A stretch of DNA of 64,000 nt. Origin: JBMOKT01 sp049323895 (GTDB lineage Bacteria > Bacillota > Peptococcia > Peptococcales > BICA1-8). The notes under the pieces were generated by a model. It did no database searches. It was not told where the DNA came from and saw nothing but the letters and a program-made list of their open reading frames with translations. The DNA lies in contig JBMOKT010000002.1 of NCBI GenBank assembly GCA_049323895.1, positions 1-64,000 on the forward strand. The letters are read 5' to 3'. The translations under genes were made by a program, and so were the position numbers. Below, in pieces: positions 7,453-15,987 of this stretch. Position 1 is the stretch's first letter; the number at the start of each line of letters is the position of its first letter.

Positions 7453-8814
7453 ATGTCTGCTGCAAAAAATAAAACAAAATTTTTCTGCCGTGAATGCGGT
7501 TATGAAACCTTAAAATGGGTTGGGCGCTGTCCGGGTTGTGAGAATTGGAATACCTTTGTGGAAGAAATTGTACGGGCAGGCAGTGACCGACACATAAAAA
7601 TGAATGGTGAGAATAAACCAACCTCTCTTAAAGAAATTTCGGCAAGTGAAAGTGACAGGATTGATACCGGAATACCCGAATTTAATAGAGTATTAGGGGG
7701 CGGACTAGTCCCGGGAGAGGTAATCCTCTTAGCCGGTGATCCTGGCATTGGCAAATCTACCTTAACTTTACAGTGCGCAGACAAAGTGAAAATAGATGAG
7801 TCTGTTTTATATATAACCGGTGAGGAATCGGCTAACCAAATTAAGCTGAGGGCCCAGAGGTTAGGGGTAGCTAATGCAAAACTGCTTATCTTAGCTGAAA
7901 CAAATTTGGACTCAATTGAAAGGGAAGTGAATAGTATTACTCCGGGCTTAATAATTTTAGATTCCATCCAAACAGTGTATCTTCCTGAATTAACTTCTGC
8001 AGCCGGCAGCGTGAGCCAGCTAAGGGAATGCGGCGCAAAGGTTCTTAACTGGGCCAAAAGCAAAAGTATTGCGGTTATCATAGTAGGGCATGTTACAAAG
8101 GACGGTTCAGTAGCGGGACCACGGGTTTTGGAGCACATGGTAGACGCAGTTTTATATTTTGAGGGTGAAAGGCATTATCAATATAGGGTATTAAGGGGGT
8201 TAAAGAATAGATTTGGTTCAACCAATGAATTGGGTATCTTTGAAATGGAAGAGACGGGCTTAAGGGAAGTAAGCAATCCCTCGGAAGTATTCCTGAATGG
8301 GAGACCCAGCCATAATTCAGGCTCTGTGGTAGTACCCTGTATCGAGGGCACAAGACCTTTACTAGTTGAGCTGCAGGCTTTGGTATCCCAGACCATATTT
8401 GGGCAACCTAGGAGAATGACAACCGGCACTGATTATAACAGGGCAGCTATGATACTAGCTGTATTAGATAAAAGGATAGGGTTGAATCTCGGCAATTATG
8501 ATGCATATATTAATATAGTAGGGGGACTGAAAATTGATGAGCCTGCCATCGATTTAGGAATTGCCGCTGCTGTTGTCTCCAGTCTTAAAAATGTACCTGT
8601 AAAAAACAATTTTATTGTTATTGGCGAAATCGGTTTAACTGGTGAGGTAAGAGCGGTAAACTATATTGAGAAGAGAATTAGTGAAGCGCATAAATTAGGA
8701 TTTAATAAGGCGGTAATTCCTTTTAGTAATATTAAAAACAAACACGGATTTCCTATCGATGTGTATGGTGTAAGAAATGTAGGAGAGACCCTGGATATAA
8801 TTTTGGGGGGATAG
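7453..8814 (+). CDS. radA: RadA, DNA repair/recombination ATPase
   Basis: 453 residues. It has an N-terminal zinc finger (C12, C15, C26, C29), a RecA-like core with Walker A GDPGIGKS (95-102), the RadA signature KNRFG (251-255) and a C-terminal Lon-like domain. RadA helps branch migration and processing of recombination intermediates. AGGAGG is 7 nt before the ATG. It is followed by disA after 2 nt, the usual pairing in Bacillota. Confidence 0.95.
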   Translation: MSAAKNKTKFFCRECGYETLKWVGRCPGCENWNTFVEEIVRAGSDRHIKMNGENKPTSLKEISASESDRIDTGIPEFNRVLGGGLVPGEVILLAGDPGIGKSTLTLQCADKVKIDESVLYITGEESANQIKLRAQRLGVANAKLLILAETNLDSIEREVNSITPGLIILDSIQTVYLPELTSAAGSVSQLRECGAKVLNWAKSKSIAVIIVGHVTKDGSVAGPRVLEHMVDAVLYFEGERHYQYRVLRGLKNRFGSTNELGIFEMEETGLREVSNPSEVFLNGRPSHNSGSVVVPCIEGTRPLLVELQALVSQTIFGQPRRMTTGTDYNRAAMILAVLDKRIGLNLGNYDAYINIVGGLKIDEPAIDLGIAAAVVSSLKNVPVKNNFIVIGEIGLTGEVRAVNYIEKRISEAHKLGFNKAVIPFSNIKNKHGFPIDVYGVRNVGETLDIILGG

Positions 8815-8816
8815 TA

Positions 8817-9890
8817 TTGGAAATAGAGAAGAACTATGAAGAGAATTTAATTGATGCTTTGAAAATGATTGCTCCTGGAACAAAACTGCGTCAGGGGCTG
8901 GAGGATATTATTAGGGCAAAAACCGGTGCTTTAATTGTAATCGGGGATTCACAGAGCGTAATGGATATTGTTGAAGGGGGATTTCATATAAATTCCCCAT
9001 TTTCTGCTTCCTATCTTTACGAATTGGCTAAAATGGATGGTGCAATTATTCTTAATAAAGATATTTCAAAAATTTTAGTGGCGAACGCACAATTAGTTCC
9101 TGCCTCAAATATACCTTCCACAGAGACTGGGATAAGGCATAGAACTGCGGAGCGGGTAGCACGCCAGACAAACGAACTAGTAATTTCTATTTCTCAAAGG
9201 AGAAACGTGATTACCTTGTATAAGGGAATCATCAAATACTACTTAAGGGATATAAGTGTTATTCTTACCAAAGCAAATCAAGCAGTGCAGATTTTAGAAA
9301 AGTATAAGAACGTTCTGGATCGGGGTTTAAATAATTTGAGTGCTTTGGAATATGATGATCTGGTTACTATGTTTGATGTAGCAAAGGTCTTGCAAAGGAC
9401 AGAAATGGTGATGAGAATCGTAAAGGAATTAGAAAAATACATTACTGAATTAGGGGTGGAAGGACGGCTAATCCGAATGCAGGTTGAAGAATTGGTTGAC
9501 CATGTTGAGGAAGAGGGACTAGAAGTAATTAAGGATTATCAGCGAAATAATAAAAAACCTAAGGAAATTTTGCATACCCTTCGGTCATGGTCTTCAGATG
9601 AGCTGCTGGAACTGCCCAATATTGCCAGGGAGCTTGGTTATATTCTTATGCAAAATAATACTGATATCTCTGTTTTTCCCCGTGGATATAGGTTGTTGAA
9701 TAAAATTCCCAGGCTGCCCAGCCAGGTTATTGACAACTTGTTGGTTTCTTTCAACAGCTTCCAGAGTATTCTTGATGCTTCTATTGAAGAATTAGATGAG
9801 GTGGAAGGAATTGGTGAGGTAAGGGCTAGAAATATCAAGGACGGATTGAGGAGGTTGAGGGAGCAGATTTTCATGGACCGCCACATTTAG
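8817..9890 (+). CDS. disA: DisA, diadenylate cyclase and DNA integrity scanner
   Basis: 357 residues, with the standard DisA layout. The DAC domain has DGA (74-76) and RHR (107-109), which mark active c-di-AMP synthases. A helical linker follows, then a C-terminal helix-hairpin-helix DNA-binding domain (VEGIGEVRARNIKDGL). The start is TTG with GGGGGG 7 nt upstream, overlapping the end of radA. It should make c-di-AMP from two ATP and lower output when it meets DNA lesions. RadA is a known regulator of DisA activity, which fits the coupling. Confidence 0.95.
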   Translation: MEIEKNYEENLIDALKMIAPGTKLRQGLEDIIRAKTGALIVIGDSQSVMDIVEGGFHINSPFSASYLYELAKMDGAIILNKDISKILVANAQLVPASNIPSTETGIRHRTAERVARQTNELVISISQRRNVITLYKGIIKYYLRDISVILTKANQAVQILEKYKNVLDRGLNNLSALEYDDLVTMFDVAKVLQRTEMVMRIVKELEKYITELGVEGRLIRMQVEELVDHVEEEGLEVIKDYQRNNKKPKEILHTLRSWSSDELLELPNIARELGYILMQNNTDISVFPRGYRLLNKIPRLPSQVIDNLLVSFNSFQSILDASIEELDEVEGIGEVRARNIKDGLRRLREQIFMDRHI

Positions 9891-10190
9891 GGGGCGGCTT
9901 GAAAAGCGGCATTACAAGGTCAGGGGACACACCTGCTGAGTCTGAGTATATATTTTAGCCAGGAATGTCCCCACCGTATGCTTTTGGGTCAGGTCGAATC
10001 CTCTTGTACGCCTCCGGTTTTGTCCCCTCCCCACATGGACTACATAAAAATGCTGTTTGAGCATTTTGCTACAGTAATTACAGTGGTACAGAATAATCAA
10101 AGGTTAAAGAGTATTTTCGATTTCGCGATGTCACGTTTTCTACTATCTCACTATTAAACTGTGTAATTTACTAGTCACTAGCCACTAAAA
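9891..10190. other. Gene-free interval with GGGGACA inverted repeats and octad/heptad repeats
   Basis: GGGGACA (9923-9929) faces TGTCCCC (9966-9972), and a further TGTCCCC lies at 10021. This may be a remnant of a small REP or MITE-like element. GATGTCAC at 10127 starts an octad-like run, and ACTAGTCACTAGCCACTA (10170-10187) is the heptad family. The start of the interval shares TGAAAAGCGGCAT with the sequence just after clpC. I see no convincing gene. Confidence 0.5.
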
Positions 10191-10293
10191 CGCCTAAGGC
10201 GATTTAAATTTTTCTGTCATATTGTACGTTTTGCGCGCATAAGTATTATCTTGTGTTAAGATTTTGCTTGAGGAAAGCGTAGCAGTAGACAAT

Positions 10294-10325
10294 AAAAAAC
10301 CTCGCCGGTTAGGGCGGGGTTTTTA
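10294..10325. terminator. Terminator for the - strand gene 10323-10718
   Basis: Stem AAAAACCTCGCC/GGCGGGGTTTTT (one G-T pair) around a short loop. A/T runs on both sides make it usable on either strand. It touches the stop codon of the - strand gene. Confidence 0.85.
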
Positions 10326-10718
10326 AGTCAAATTGAAGTATCTCAGGGTTTTAATTTTCTTATGCTCCTGATCGAGGACTTCCTCTAAGCTCAACCCTAG
10401 GGCATTGCAGAGGGCGGTAATATAAAAGAGGTTTTTGCCAATCTCTTGGATAACAACATCTTTACAATGCTCACATAAATTTCCTTCCAACTGAGTGGAA
10501 AGGAGGGACTTCATATCGGCAAGGCTGGCATCTTCCTGCATAACATTCTTTTTACCTTGGATTTCCATACAGCCGCATTGGGTTACTGACTTGGTTACTG
10601 CACGATTAATGCGAGCAGTGGTTTCCTGGGTTTTGGATAAAATATCTAAAATACTTTGGTGTCTAACCAGATAATCTTCTACGGTTTGTTGAAAATCATT
10701 GCACATGGAATCTTTCAT
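10323..10718 (-). CDS. Small conserved protein with a MazG-like C-terminal helix
   Basis: 131 residues, start ATG at 10718 with AAGGGGAG upstream. I do not recognise a named function. It has five cysteines in two clusters (SVTQCGCMEI and NLCEHCKDV), which might bind metal. The C-terminal stretch EIGKNLFYITALCNALGLS resembles the MazG/NTP-pyrophosphohydrolase helix, but the place of the usual metal-binding aspartate (EIGD) is asparagine. It may be a catalytically dead or structural member. It is transcribed away from cdnL and is one of only two - strand genes here. Confidence 0.7.
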   Translation of the reverse strand: MKDSMCNDFQQTVEDYLVRHQSILDILSKTQETTARINRAVTKSVTQCGCMEIQGKKNVMQEDASLADMKSLLSTQLEGNLCEHCKDVVIQEIGKNLFYITALCNALGLSLEEVLDQEHKKIKTLRYFNLT

Positions 10719-10850
10719 ATCCAACAACTCCCCTTATGTGGGTTCCTAGTAGTATTATAGAACTGTAAGTTATGCGTGTCAATGTAATAACATACTTATT
10801 TAAGCCTGCACAAAACCCGTTTCTAACACAAAAATTAGCACCAAAAATCA

Positions 10851-10880
10851 TTGACTTTTATTAAAATACCGTGATATAAT
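10851..10880 (+). promoter_or_regulatory. Upstream sigma-A promoter of cdnL
   Basis: TTGACT (10851-10856), an 18-bp spacer and TATAAT (10875-10880). Confidence 0.7.
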
Positions 10881-10889
10881 TATTAAATT

Positions 10890-10918
10890 TTGACAAACGC
10901 TCGTATTTTTGATAGAAT
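10890..10918 (+). promoter_or_regulatory. Downstream sigma-A promoter of cdnL
   Basis: TTGACA (10890-10895), a 17-bp spacer and TAGAAT (10913-10918), 30 nt before the start codon. Together with the first, this makes a tandem promoter. Confidence 0.8.
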
Positions 10919-10947
10919 ATTAACAAAGTGATTCTGGGGGTGAGATA

Positions 10948-11424
10948 ATGTTTAAGATTGGGGATAAGGTAGTTTACCCGATGCACGGCGCCGGTGTTAT
11001 TGAGGCAATAGAGGAAAAAGAAGTACTCGGGGATAAACGAAGTTATTATATCATGAAGATGCCCTTTGGAAATATGAAAGTCATGATCCCGATTGATAAT
11101 ATTAATGAAATAGGTTTAAGACAGGTTGTTGACTGCGAAGATGTCAACAAGGTTATTTCCATCCTCCAGGATACCGATGATTCAACCTCTGTTAACTGGA
11201 ACAGGCGTTATCGGGCAAATTTAGAAAAAATAAAAAGTGGAAGCATTTATGAAGTAGCTGAGGTTGTTAGGAATCTAACCCTTAGAGACAAAGACAAAGG
11301 ACTTTCCACGGGCGAAAGGAAAATGCTTGAGAATGCACGCCAGATTTTAATCAGTGAACTGGTTCTCGCCCGAGGTGAACAAGAAGATTCAATAAAAATT
11401 ATGTTAGAACAGCTTTTTGCATAA
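10948..11424 (+). CDS. CarD/CdnL family transcription regulator
   Basis: 158 residues. The N-terminal Tudor-like RNA polymerase interaction domain starts FKIGDKVVYPMHGAGVIEAI; the rest is helical, with the conserved NLTLRDKDKGLSTGERKML. Proteins of this family bind the RNA polymerase beta subunit and stabilise open complexes at rRNA and other promoters. GGGGGTGAG precedes the ATG. Length is normal. It has its own tandem promoter and terminator, so it is a single-gene unit. Confidence 0.93.
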   Translation: MFKIGDKVVYPMHGAGVIEAIEEKEVLGDKRSYYIMKMPFGNMKVMIPIDNINEIGLRQVVDCEDVNKVISILQDTDDSTSVNWNRRYRANLEKIKSGSIYEVAEVVRNLTLRDKDKGLSTGERKMLENARQILISELVLARGEQEDSIKIMLEQLFA

Positions 11425-11426
11425 AT

Positions 11427-11455
11427 ACCAGGTTTTTAGCCTGGTTTGTTTTTTT
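11427..11455 (+). terminator. Terminator after cdnL
   Basis: Stem ACCAGG/CCTGGT, loop of 7 nt, tail TTGTTTTTTT. Confidence 0.85.
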
Positions 11456-11536
11456 CCCGCATTCGCCAAAAGCTCGGCGTAAGCCGTGTTTTCTAACTTA
11501 ATTTTCAATTATTTAGCAATAAAAGGCTTTATGTTC

Positions 11537-11566
11537 TTGAAAGCATCATACAAACTAGCGTATAAT
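11537..11566 (+). promoter_or_regulatory. Sigma-A promoter of the PIN/TRAM-ispD-ispF operon
   Basis: TTGAAA (11537-11542), an 18-bp spacer and TATAAT (11561-11566). Confidence 0.75.
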
Positions 11567-11605
11567 GATAACTAAAGTTTATTAACCTGGGAAGGGGGTG
11601 AAAAG

Positions 11606-12712
11606 ATGATAAAAAAGCTGGTTAGAATAGGAATAGGAGTTGTTTGTGCTGCGGCAGGTTTGTATTTAGGTTTTTTTGTTTCCCGTGAGTTCTTAACCCT
11701 TCCTGCGAATAATGAGATAAAACTTGCCTTAATGGTTTTCCCTGGGATAATATTAGGTTTGCTAGGGTTTGTTTTTGCACCTAGAATTATTCAGTGGGTT
11801 CTTGCTTTAACAGGCTGGATTGAAGGCAGTCTGCAGAAAATGCCCATCCAGGAACTGCTGGGTGGAGCCATTGGTTTGATTATTGGACTTATAATAGCTA
11901 CTTTTATAGGAAATTCATTTTCAAGGATTCCTTTTATTGGCACTTACATTCCTATATTTGTAAGTTTACTGTTAGGTTATATCGGCATGAGTGTCGGAGC
12001 CAAAAAGAAAGAAGACCTGTTGGGGATTTTTTCTATATTTAAATTTGGTTCTAAGGATAAGGTTGGGAAAGGCGAAAATAAGCCAAAGCATAAAGTGTTG
12101 GACACAAGTGTGATAATCGATGGACGGATTGCCGATATCTGCAAAACTGGATTTGTAGAAGGACCCTTAGTAATTCCTAATTTTGTTCTTGAAGAATTAA
12201 GGCATATAGCTGATTCTTCCGATATCCTAAAGAGGAATCGGGGAAGAAGAGGGTTGGACATTCTAAATAAAATTAGGAAAGAACTAGATATTACTGTGCA
12301 AATTTCTGATGTTGATTTTGACGATATTTCGGAAGTAGACAGCAAACTGGTTAAATTAGCTCAAGTCCTGGATGGCTATGTTGTAACCAATGATTATAAT
12401 CTAAATAAAGTAGCTGAATTGCAAGGTGTGAAGGTTTTAAATATAAACGAATTAGCTAATGCTATAAAACCTGTTGTGCTGCCTGGTGAAGAAATGGTTG
12501 TGCAGATTATAAAGGATGGCAAAGAATCAGGTCAGGGTGTAGCTTACTTGGATGATGGCACCATGATAGTCGTGGAGAATGGCAGAAGGATGATTGGAGA
12601 AACTGTAGGAGTATTAGTTACTAGTGTTCTTCAAACAGCTGCAGGGAGAATGATTTTTGCCAAACTTAAAGATGAAAAAAAGAGCTTTAATGAGGTGGGC
12701 GGCATTGTATAA
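11606..12712 (+). CDS. Membrane PIN/TRAM-domain protein (YacL family)
   Basis: 368 residues. About four N-terminal membrane helices (8-28, 38-60, 86-104, 110-130) are followed by a PIN nuclease-like domain starting VLDTSVIIDGRIADI (164-178, acidic residues D166 and D172) and a C-terminal TRAM RNA-binding domain (about 295-350). It is the homologue of B. subtilis YacL, which lies in the same place before ispD. It is presumably a membrane-anchored RNase, but the substrate is unknown. The C-terminus overlaps the start of ispD. Confidence 0.9.
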   Translation: MIKKLVRIGIGVVCAAAGLYLGFFVSREFLTLPANNEIKLALMVFPGIILGLLGFVFAPRIIQWVLALTGWIEGSLQKMPIQELLGGAIGLIIGLIIATFIGNSFSRIPFIGTYIPIFVSLLLGYIGMSVGAKKKEDLLGIFSIFKFGSKDKVGKGENKPKHKVLDTSVIIDGRIADICKTGFVEGPLVIPNFVLEELRHIADSSDILKRNRGRRGLDILNKIRKELDITVQISDVDFDDISEVDSKLVKLAQVLDGYVVTNDYNLNKVAELQGVKVLNINELANAIKPVVLPGEEMVVQIIKDGKESGQGVAYLDDGTMIVVENGRRMIGETVGVLVTSVLQTAAGRMIFAKLKDEKKSFNEVGGIV

Positions 12713-13412
12713 GACCGTTGCAATTGTGGCTGCTGCGGGGCAAGGCAAAAGAATGGGTTCTGCACTAAATAAGCAGTATCTATCTTTAGAGGACAAGCCT
12801 GTACTTGCCCATACATTAGGGATTCTACATCAGCATCCTTTAATTGAAGGAATTATTGTGGTAGTTAAAGAAGATGAGATTGAACTTTGCTTTTCCCAGG
12901 TAGTAAATCCTTATAAGATTAGTAAGGTCCTTAAGGTGATACCCGGCGGCAAGGAAAGGCAAGATTCTATTTATGCCGGATTAAAGGCGCTTCCAAGTGA
13001 GTGCCAATTAGTGGTCGTGCACGATGGTGCACGACCCTTTATTGCACCTAATATTATTTCCGAAACGATTAACGCTGGGATGCAAAAGGGGGCTGCTATT
13101 GCTGCAGTCCCTGTAAAGGATACAATTAAAAGGGTCAGTTCTGATAATAAGGTAATAGAGACTATCCCCAGGAGTGAGTTGTGGGCTGTTCAAACACCCC
13201 AGGTATTTAGCAAAGACTTAATCAAACAAGCTTATGAAAATGGCATAAAAGCTGGTTTTATTGGCACAGATGATGCTTCCTTTGTAGAATTGCTGGGACA
13301 TCAGGTAGAAGTTATTTTAGGCAGTTATGAAAACATAAAAATAACTACCCCTGAGGATATTGGTCTGGGGATTAGTATTCTCAGCAAACGCTCATCTATG
13401 TCAAGATCATAG
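12705..13412 (+). CDS. ispD: IspD, 2-C-methyl-D-erythritol 4-phosphate cytidylyltransferase
   Basis: About 235 residues. It transfers CMP to MEP in the non-mevalonate isoprenoid pathway. Motifs are AAAGQGKRMGS (CTP loop), VVHDGARPF and VPVKDTIKRV, and GTDDASFVE near the end. The start is uncertain: TTG 12705 lies 5 nt after GAGGTGGG, while ATG 12690 would add five residues. Either start lies inside the end of the PIN/TRAM gene, so translation is coupled. ispF follows directly. Confidence 0.93.
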   Translation: MYKTVAIVAAAGQGKRMGSALNKQYLSLEDKPVLAHTLGILHQHPLIEGIIVVVKEDEIELCFSQVVNPYKISKVLKVIPGGKERQDSIYAGLKALPSECQLVVVHDGARPFIAPNIISETINAGMQKGAAIAAVPVKDTIKRVSSDNKVIETIPRSELWAVQTPQVFSKDLIKQAYENGIKAGFIGTDDASFVELLGHQVEVILGSYENIKITTPEDIGLGISILSKRSSMSRS

Positions 13413-13422
13413 GGGGATTTCT

Positions 13423-13896
13423 ATGCAGATTGGTTTTGGATATGATGTACATAAGTTAGTTGCCGAGAGGAAACTAATACTCGGTGGGGTAGAAATACCC
13501 TATGAAAAAGGTCTATTAGGACATTCTGATGCAGATGTATTAGTACATGCAATAATGGATGCTCTTTTAGGTGCTGCAGGTCAGGGTGATGTAGGCAAGC
13601 ATTTTCCGGATACCGATAATCAATATCGTGGTATTTCCAGTCTGGAATTGTTGCAGAGGGTTGAGACTATTCTTAAAGAACAAGGTTTTGTGGTAAATAA
13701 TATAGACTCAACTATAGTAGCTCAGAAACCAAAACTAGCAGCTTTTACTTCTCAAATGCAGGATAATATTGCCCGCTGCTTAGGCATTGATCCTTTGCGG
13801 GTCAATGTAAAAGCTACCACTACTGAGGGTCTAGGCTTTGCTGGGAGAGGCGAAGGGATAGCTTCCTATGCGGTGTGTACTATCCTGAAAGCGTAG
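13423..13896 (+). CDS. ispF: IspF, 2-C-methyl-D-erythritol 2,4-cyclodiphosphate synthase
   Basis: 157 residues, the normal size. The metal ligands D8, H10 (GFGYDVHK) and H42 (ADVLVHAIMDAL) are present, as is the substrate loop ATTTEGLGFAGRGEGI. It makes the cyclic diphosphate, two steps after IspD. AGGGGG precedes ATG 13423 and overlaps the stop of ispD. No ispE lies here. Confidence 0.96.
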   Translation: MQIGFGYDVHKLVAERKLILGGVEIPYEKGLLGHSDADVLVHAIMDALLGAAGQGDVGKHFPDTDNQYRGISSLELLQRVETILKEQGFVVNNIDSTIVAQKPKLAAFTSQMQDNIARCLGIDPLRVNVKATTTEGLGFAGRGEGIASYAVCTILKA

Positions 13897-13920
13897 CTTA
13901 AATGAAAAGGTAAAGGTAAA

Positions 13921-14072
13921 GCAAATTGAGAATTGAAAATTGAGAATTAAAAATTATAAACATTATCAGACTTATCTATGGTGAAAAAGTGTTATTCGAT
14001 GTCACGGCGACACGATGTCACGTTTTTTTTATGGTTTTTACTAGTCACTAGCCACTAACAACTAGCCACTAT
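13921..14072. repeat. Three short-period repeat types between ispF and gltX
   Basis: A heptad TTGAGAA/TTGAAAA/TTAAAAA run (13926-13955) comes first. Then three octads, GATGTCAC (13998), GGCGACAC (14006) and GATGTCAC (14014). Last is the ACTAGTC/ACTAGCC/ACTAACA heptad (14039-14072), ending just before AGGAGG of gltX. No promoter is clear. Confidence 0.75.
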
Positions 14073-14090
14073 TTTTTAGGAGGTTTTTTA

Positions 14091-15548
14091 ATGGAAAATA
14101 TTAAGGTGCGCTTTGCACCAAGTCCTACTGGACCTTTACATATTGGTGGTGCCCGGTCTGCTTTATTTAATTACCTATTTGCCAGAAGATACGGCGGAAA
14201 AATGGTATTGCGCATTGAAGATACAGATTTAGAAAGATCAAGCAGGGAATCGGAACTTAACATTATTGAATCCTTAAAATGGCTTGCGCTTGAGTGGGAT
14301 GAGGGTCCCGATGCAGGCGGAGAGTTTGGTCCTTATAGACAAACGGAAAGACTTGAGATTTACCAAAAATATGCCGGCGAATTGATTGAGAAAGGTATGG
14401 CTTACCGGTGCTATTGCTCTGAAGAGGAATTGGAGGAGCAGAGGCAAGCCTTTGCAGCTAAAGGTGAACTTCCCCGATACAGTGGCTGCTGTCGCAATTT
14501 GACTGGGGAAGAGGAAGAAAAGTACATAAGCCAAGGCCGAAAGCCTGTTATACGCTTTAAAGTCCCTGTGGGGGAAATGGTAGTAGTTGATGATTTGGTT
14601 AGGGGTTATGTCTCTTTTGAATCAGATGGTATAGGTGACTATGTTATTGTTAAATCTGATGCCATACCTACCTACAATTTTGCAGCAGTTATAGACGACT
14701 ATCTTATGCAAATAACCCATGTTATCCGTGCGGAGGAACATTTATCAAATACACCGCGTCAGGTTTTGGTTTATAAGGCTTTAGGCTGGCAGGAACCTAA
14801 ATTTGCCCATATCTCACTTATTTTAGGAAAAGATAAGACTAAAATGAGTAAAAGGCACGGAGCCACCTCCGTTGTTCAATATAAGGAACAAGGATACCTT
14901 CCCGAGGCTGTGGTCAACTTTTTAGCCCTGTTAGGTTGGTCCCCTGGCGGAGAAGAGGAAATTTTCTCCATGGAACAGTTGATTGCCCAGTTTTCTTTGG
15001 ACAGGGTTGCCAAAAACCCGGCAGTTTTCGATATGGAAAAACTAAAGTGGATTAATGGTTACTATATAAGACAGAGTTCCTTAGAGAGAATCACCGAACT
15101 GGCTATCCCTTTTTTACAAAAGGACGGATATCTACCCCAGGAATTAAGTCAGGAACAGTATAAGTGGGCGCAAATGATAGTCACTGCTGTTAAGGAAAAA
15201 ATCCACAGCCTAAGTGATATTGCTGATTTTATGGGTATATTTGTAGGTGAAGAAGTTGAGTTTGAGAATGATGAGGCAAAAATGGTTTTAAAAGAAGAAC
15301 AAGTACCCTTAGTAATAGAGGCTTTAAAAACAAAGCTTACCCAAATGGAGGTTTTAGAGCCGGATGGAGTTAAAAAAGCCTTAAAAGATATTACAAAGGA
15401 AACTAAATTGGGCGGGCGCAGCGTCTTTATGCCTGTTAGGGTTGCTGTGACAGGTCAGATGCACGGTCCCGACCTGCACTATATAATACCTGTACTTGGC
15501 AAAGAATTAGTAGAAAAAAGACTTGCCAGGACAATGGGCAGCAGATAA
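14091..15548 (+). CDS. gltX: Glutamyl-tRNA synthetase
   Basis: 485 residues, class I. The HIGH-type motif is HIGG (17-20) in SPTGPLHIGGARSALFNY, and the KMSKS-type motif is KMSKRHG (about 253-259). A C-terminal anticodon-binding domain follows. The non-discriminating versus discriminating type cannot be told here. AGGAGG is 8 nt before the ATG. Position between ispF and cysE is the classical Bacillota order. Confidence 0.96.
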   Translation: MENIKVRFAPSPTGPLHIGGARSALFNYLFARRYGGKMVLRIEDTDLERSSRESELNIIESLKWLALEWDEGPDAGGEFGPYRQTERLEIYQKYAGELIEKGMAYRCYCSEEELEEQRQAFAAKGELPRYSGCCRNLTGEEEEKYISQGRKPVIRFKVPVGEMVVVDDLVRGYVSFESDGIGDYVIVKSDAIPTYNFAAVIDDYLMQITHVIRAEEHLSNTPRQVLVYKALGWQEPKFAHISLILGKDKTKMSKRHGATSVVQYKEQGYLPEAVVNFLALLGWSPGGEEEIFSMEQLIAQFSLDRVAKNPAVFDMEKLKWINGYYIRQSSLERITELAIPFLQKDGYLPQELSQEQYKWAQMIVTAVKEKIHSLSDIADFMGIFVGEEVEFENDEAKMVLKEEQVPLVIEALKTKLTQMEVLEPDGVKKALKDITKETKLGGRSVFMPVRVAVTGQMHGPDLHYIIPVLGKELVEKRLARTMGSR

Positions 15549-15563
15549 TGATTAATTCATACC

Positions 15564-15593
15564 TTGACACTAGGAATTGACCCGAGGTATAAT
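15564..15593 (+). promoter_or_regulatory. Sigma-A promoter of the T-box-cysE-cysS unit
   Basis: TTGACA (15564-15569), an 18-bp spacer and TATAAT (15588-15593), just after gltX. Confidence 0.85.
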
Positions 15594-15644
15594 TATACTA
15601 ATATAATAAGTGAAGCAAACTAGTGGCTAGTAAAGAAAAGATTA

Positions 15645-15972
15645 TGATCGGGAGAGTAGCTTTTAATTATCCTGCAGAGAGGGTTTGTCGGCGGCTGTAA
15701 GCGAACCTAGGAGATATTACTAGTGAAGTGCACCCGTGAATTGAAAAACTGAAGTATCCGGCTGCGCCTGGATAAGGTTAAGGTTAAGGCTGAGTTTAAG
15801 GTCGAGTCGAGGTACCTTGCCTTTCGTAAGCTTTAGCTTACGAAATATAGTAGGTTTTTACGGTTGGCTCCGTTAAAGGCTTTTGAGAGGGATAGTTAGT
15901 TAAACTATCCAATCAGGGTGGAACCGCGAAGTCTTTCGTCTCTGTAATATGGGATGAAGGGCTTTTTATTTT
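15645..15972 (+). ncRNA. T-box leader, cysteine specifier
   Basis: The conserved T-box AGGGTGGAACCGCG lies at 15915-15928 and is followed by a terminator stem (AGTCTTTCGTCTC with GGATGAAGGGCT) and a T run ending near 15972. The specifier TGC (Cys) at 15729-15731 sits in GAAGTGCACCC, with the usual purine after it. Uncharged tRNA-Cys should stabilise the antiterminator and allow cysE-cysS transcription. Between stem I and the antiterminator is a low-complexity AAGGTT run (15774-15800) and a perfect 11-bp hairpin (15822-15845). Confidence 0.9.
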
Positions 15973-15987
15973 GGGCTAAACCTGAAT

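Noticed and set aside
7500..8138. 212-codon open frame on the - strand
   Set aside because: It lies wholly inside radA, has no ribosome site, and its composition is that of an antisense shadow.
9912..10100. 62-codon open frame on the - strand after disA
   Set aside because: No ribosome site, no family resemblance, and it runs through inverted repeats.
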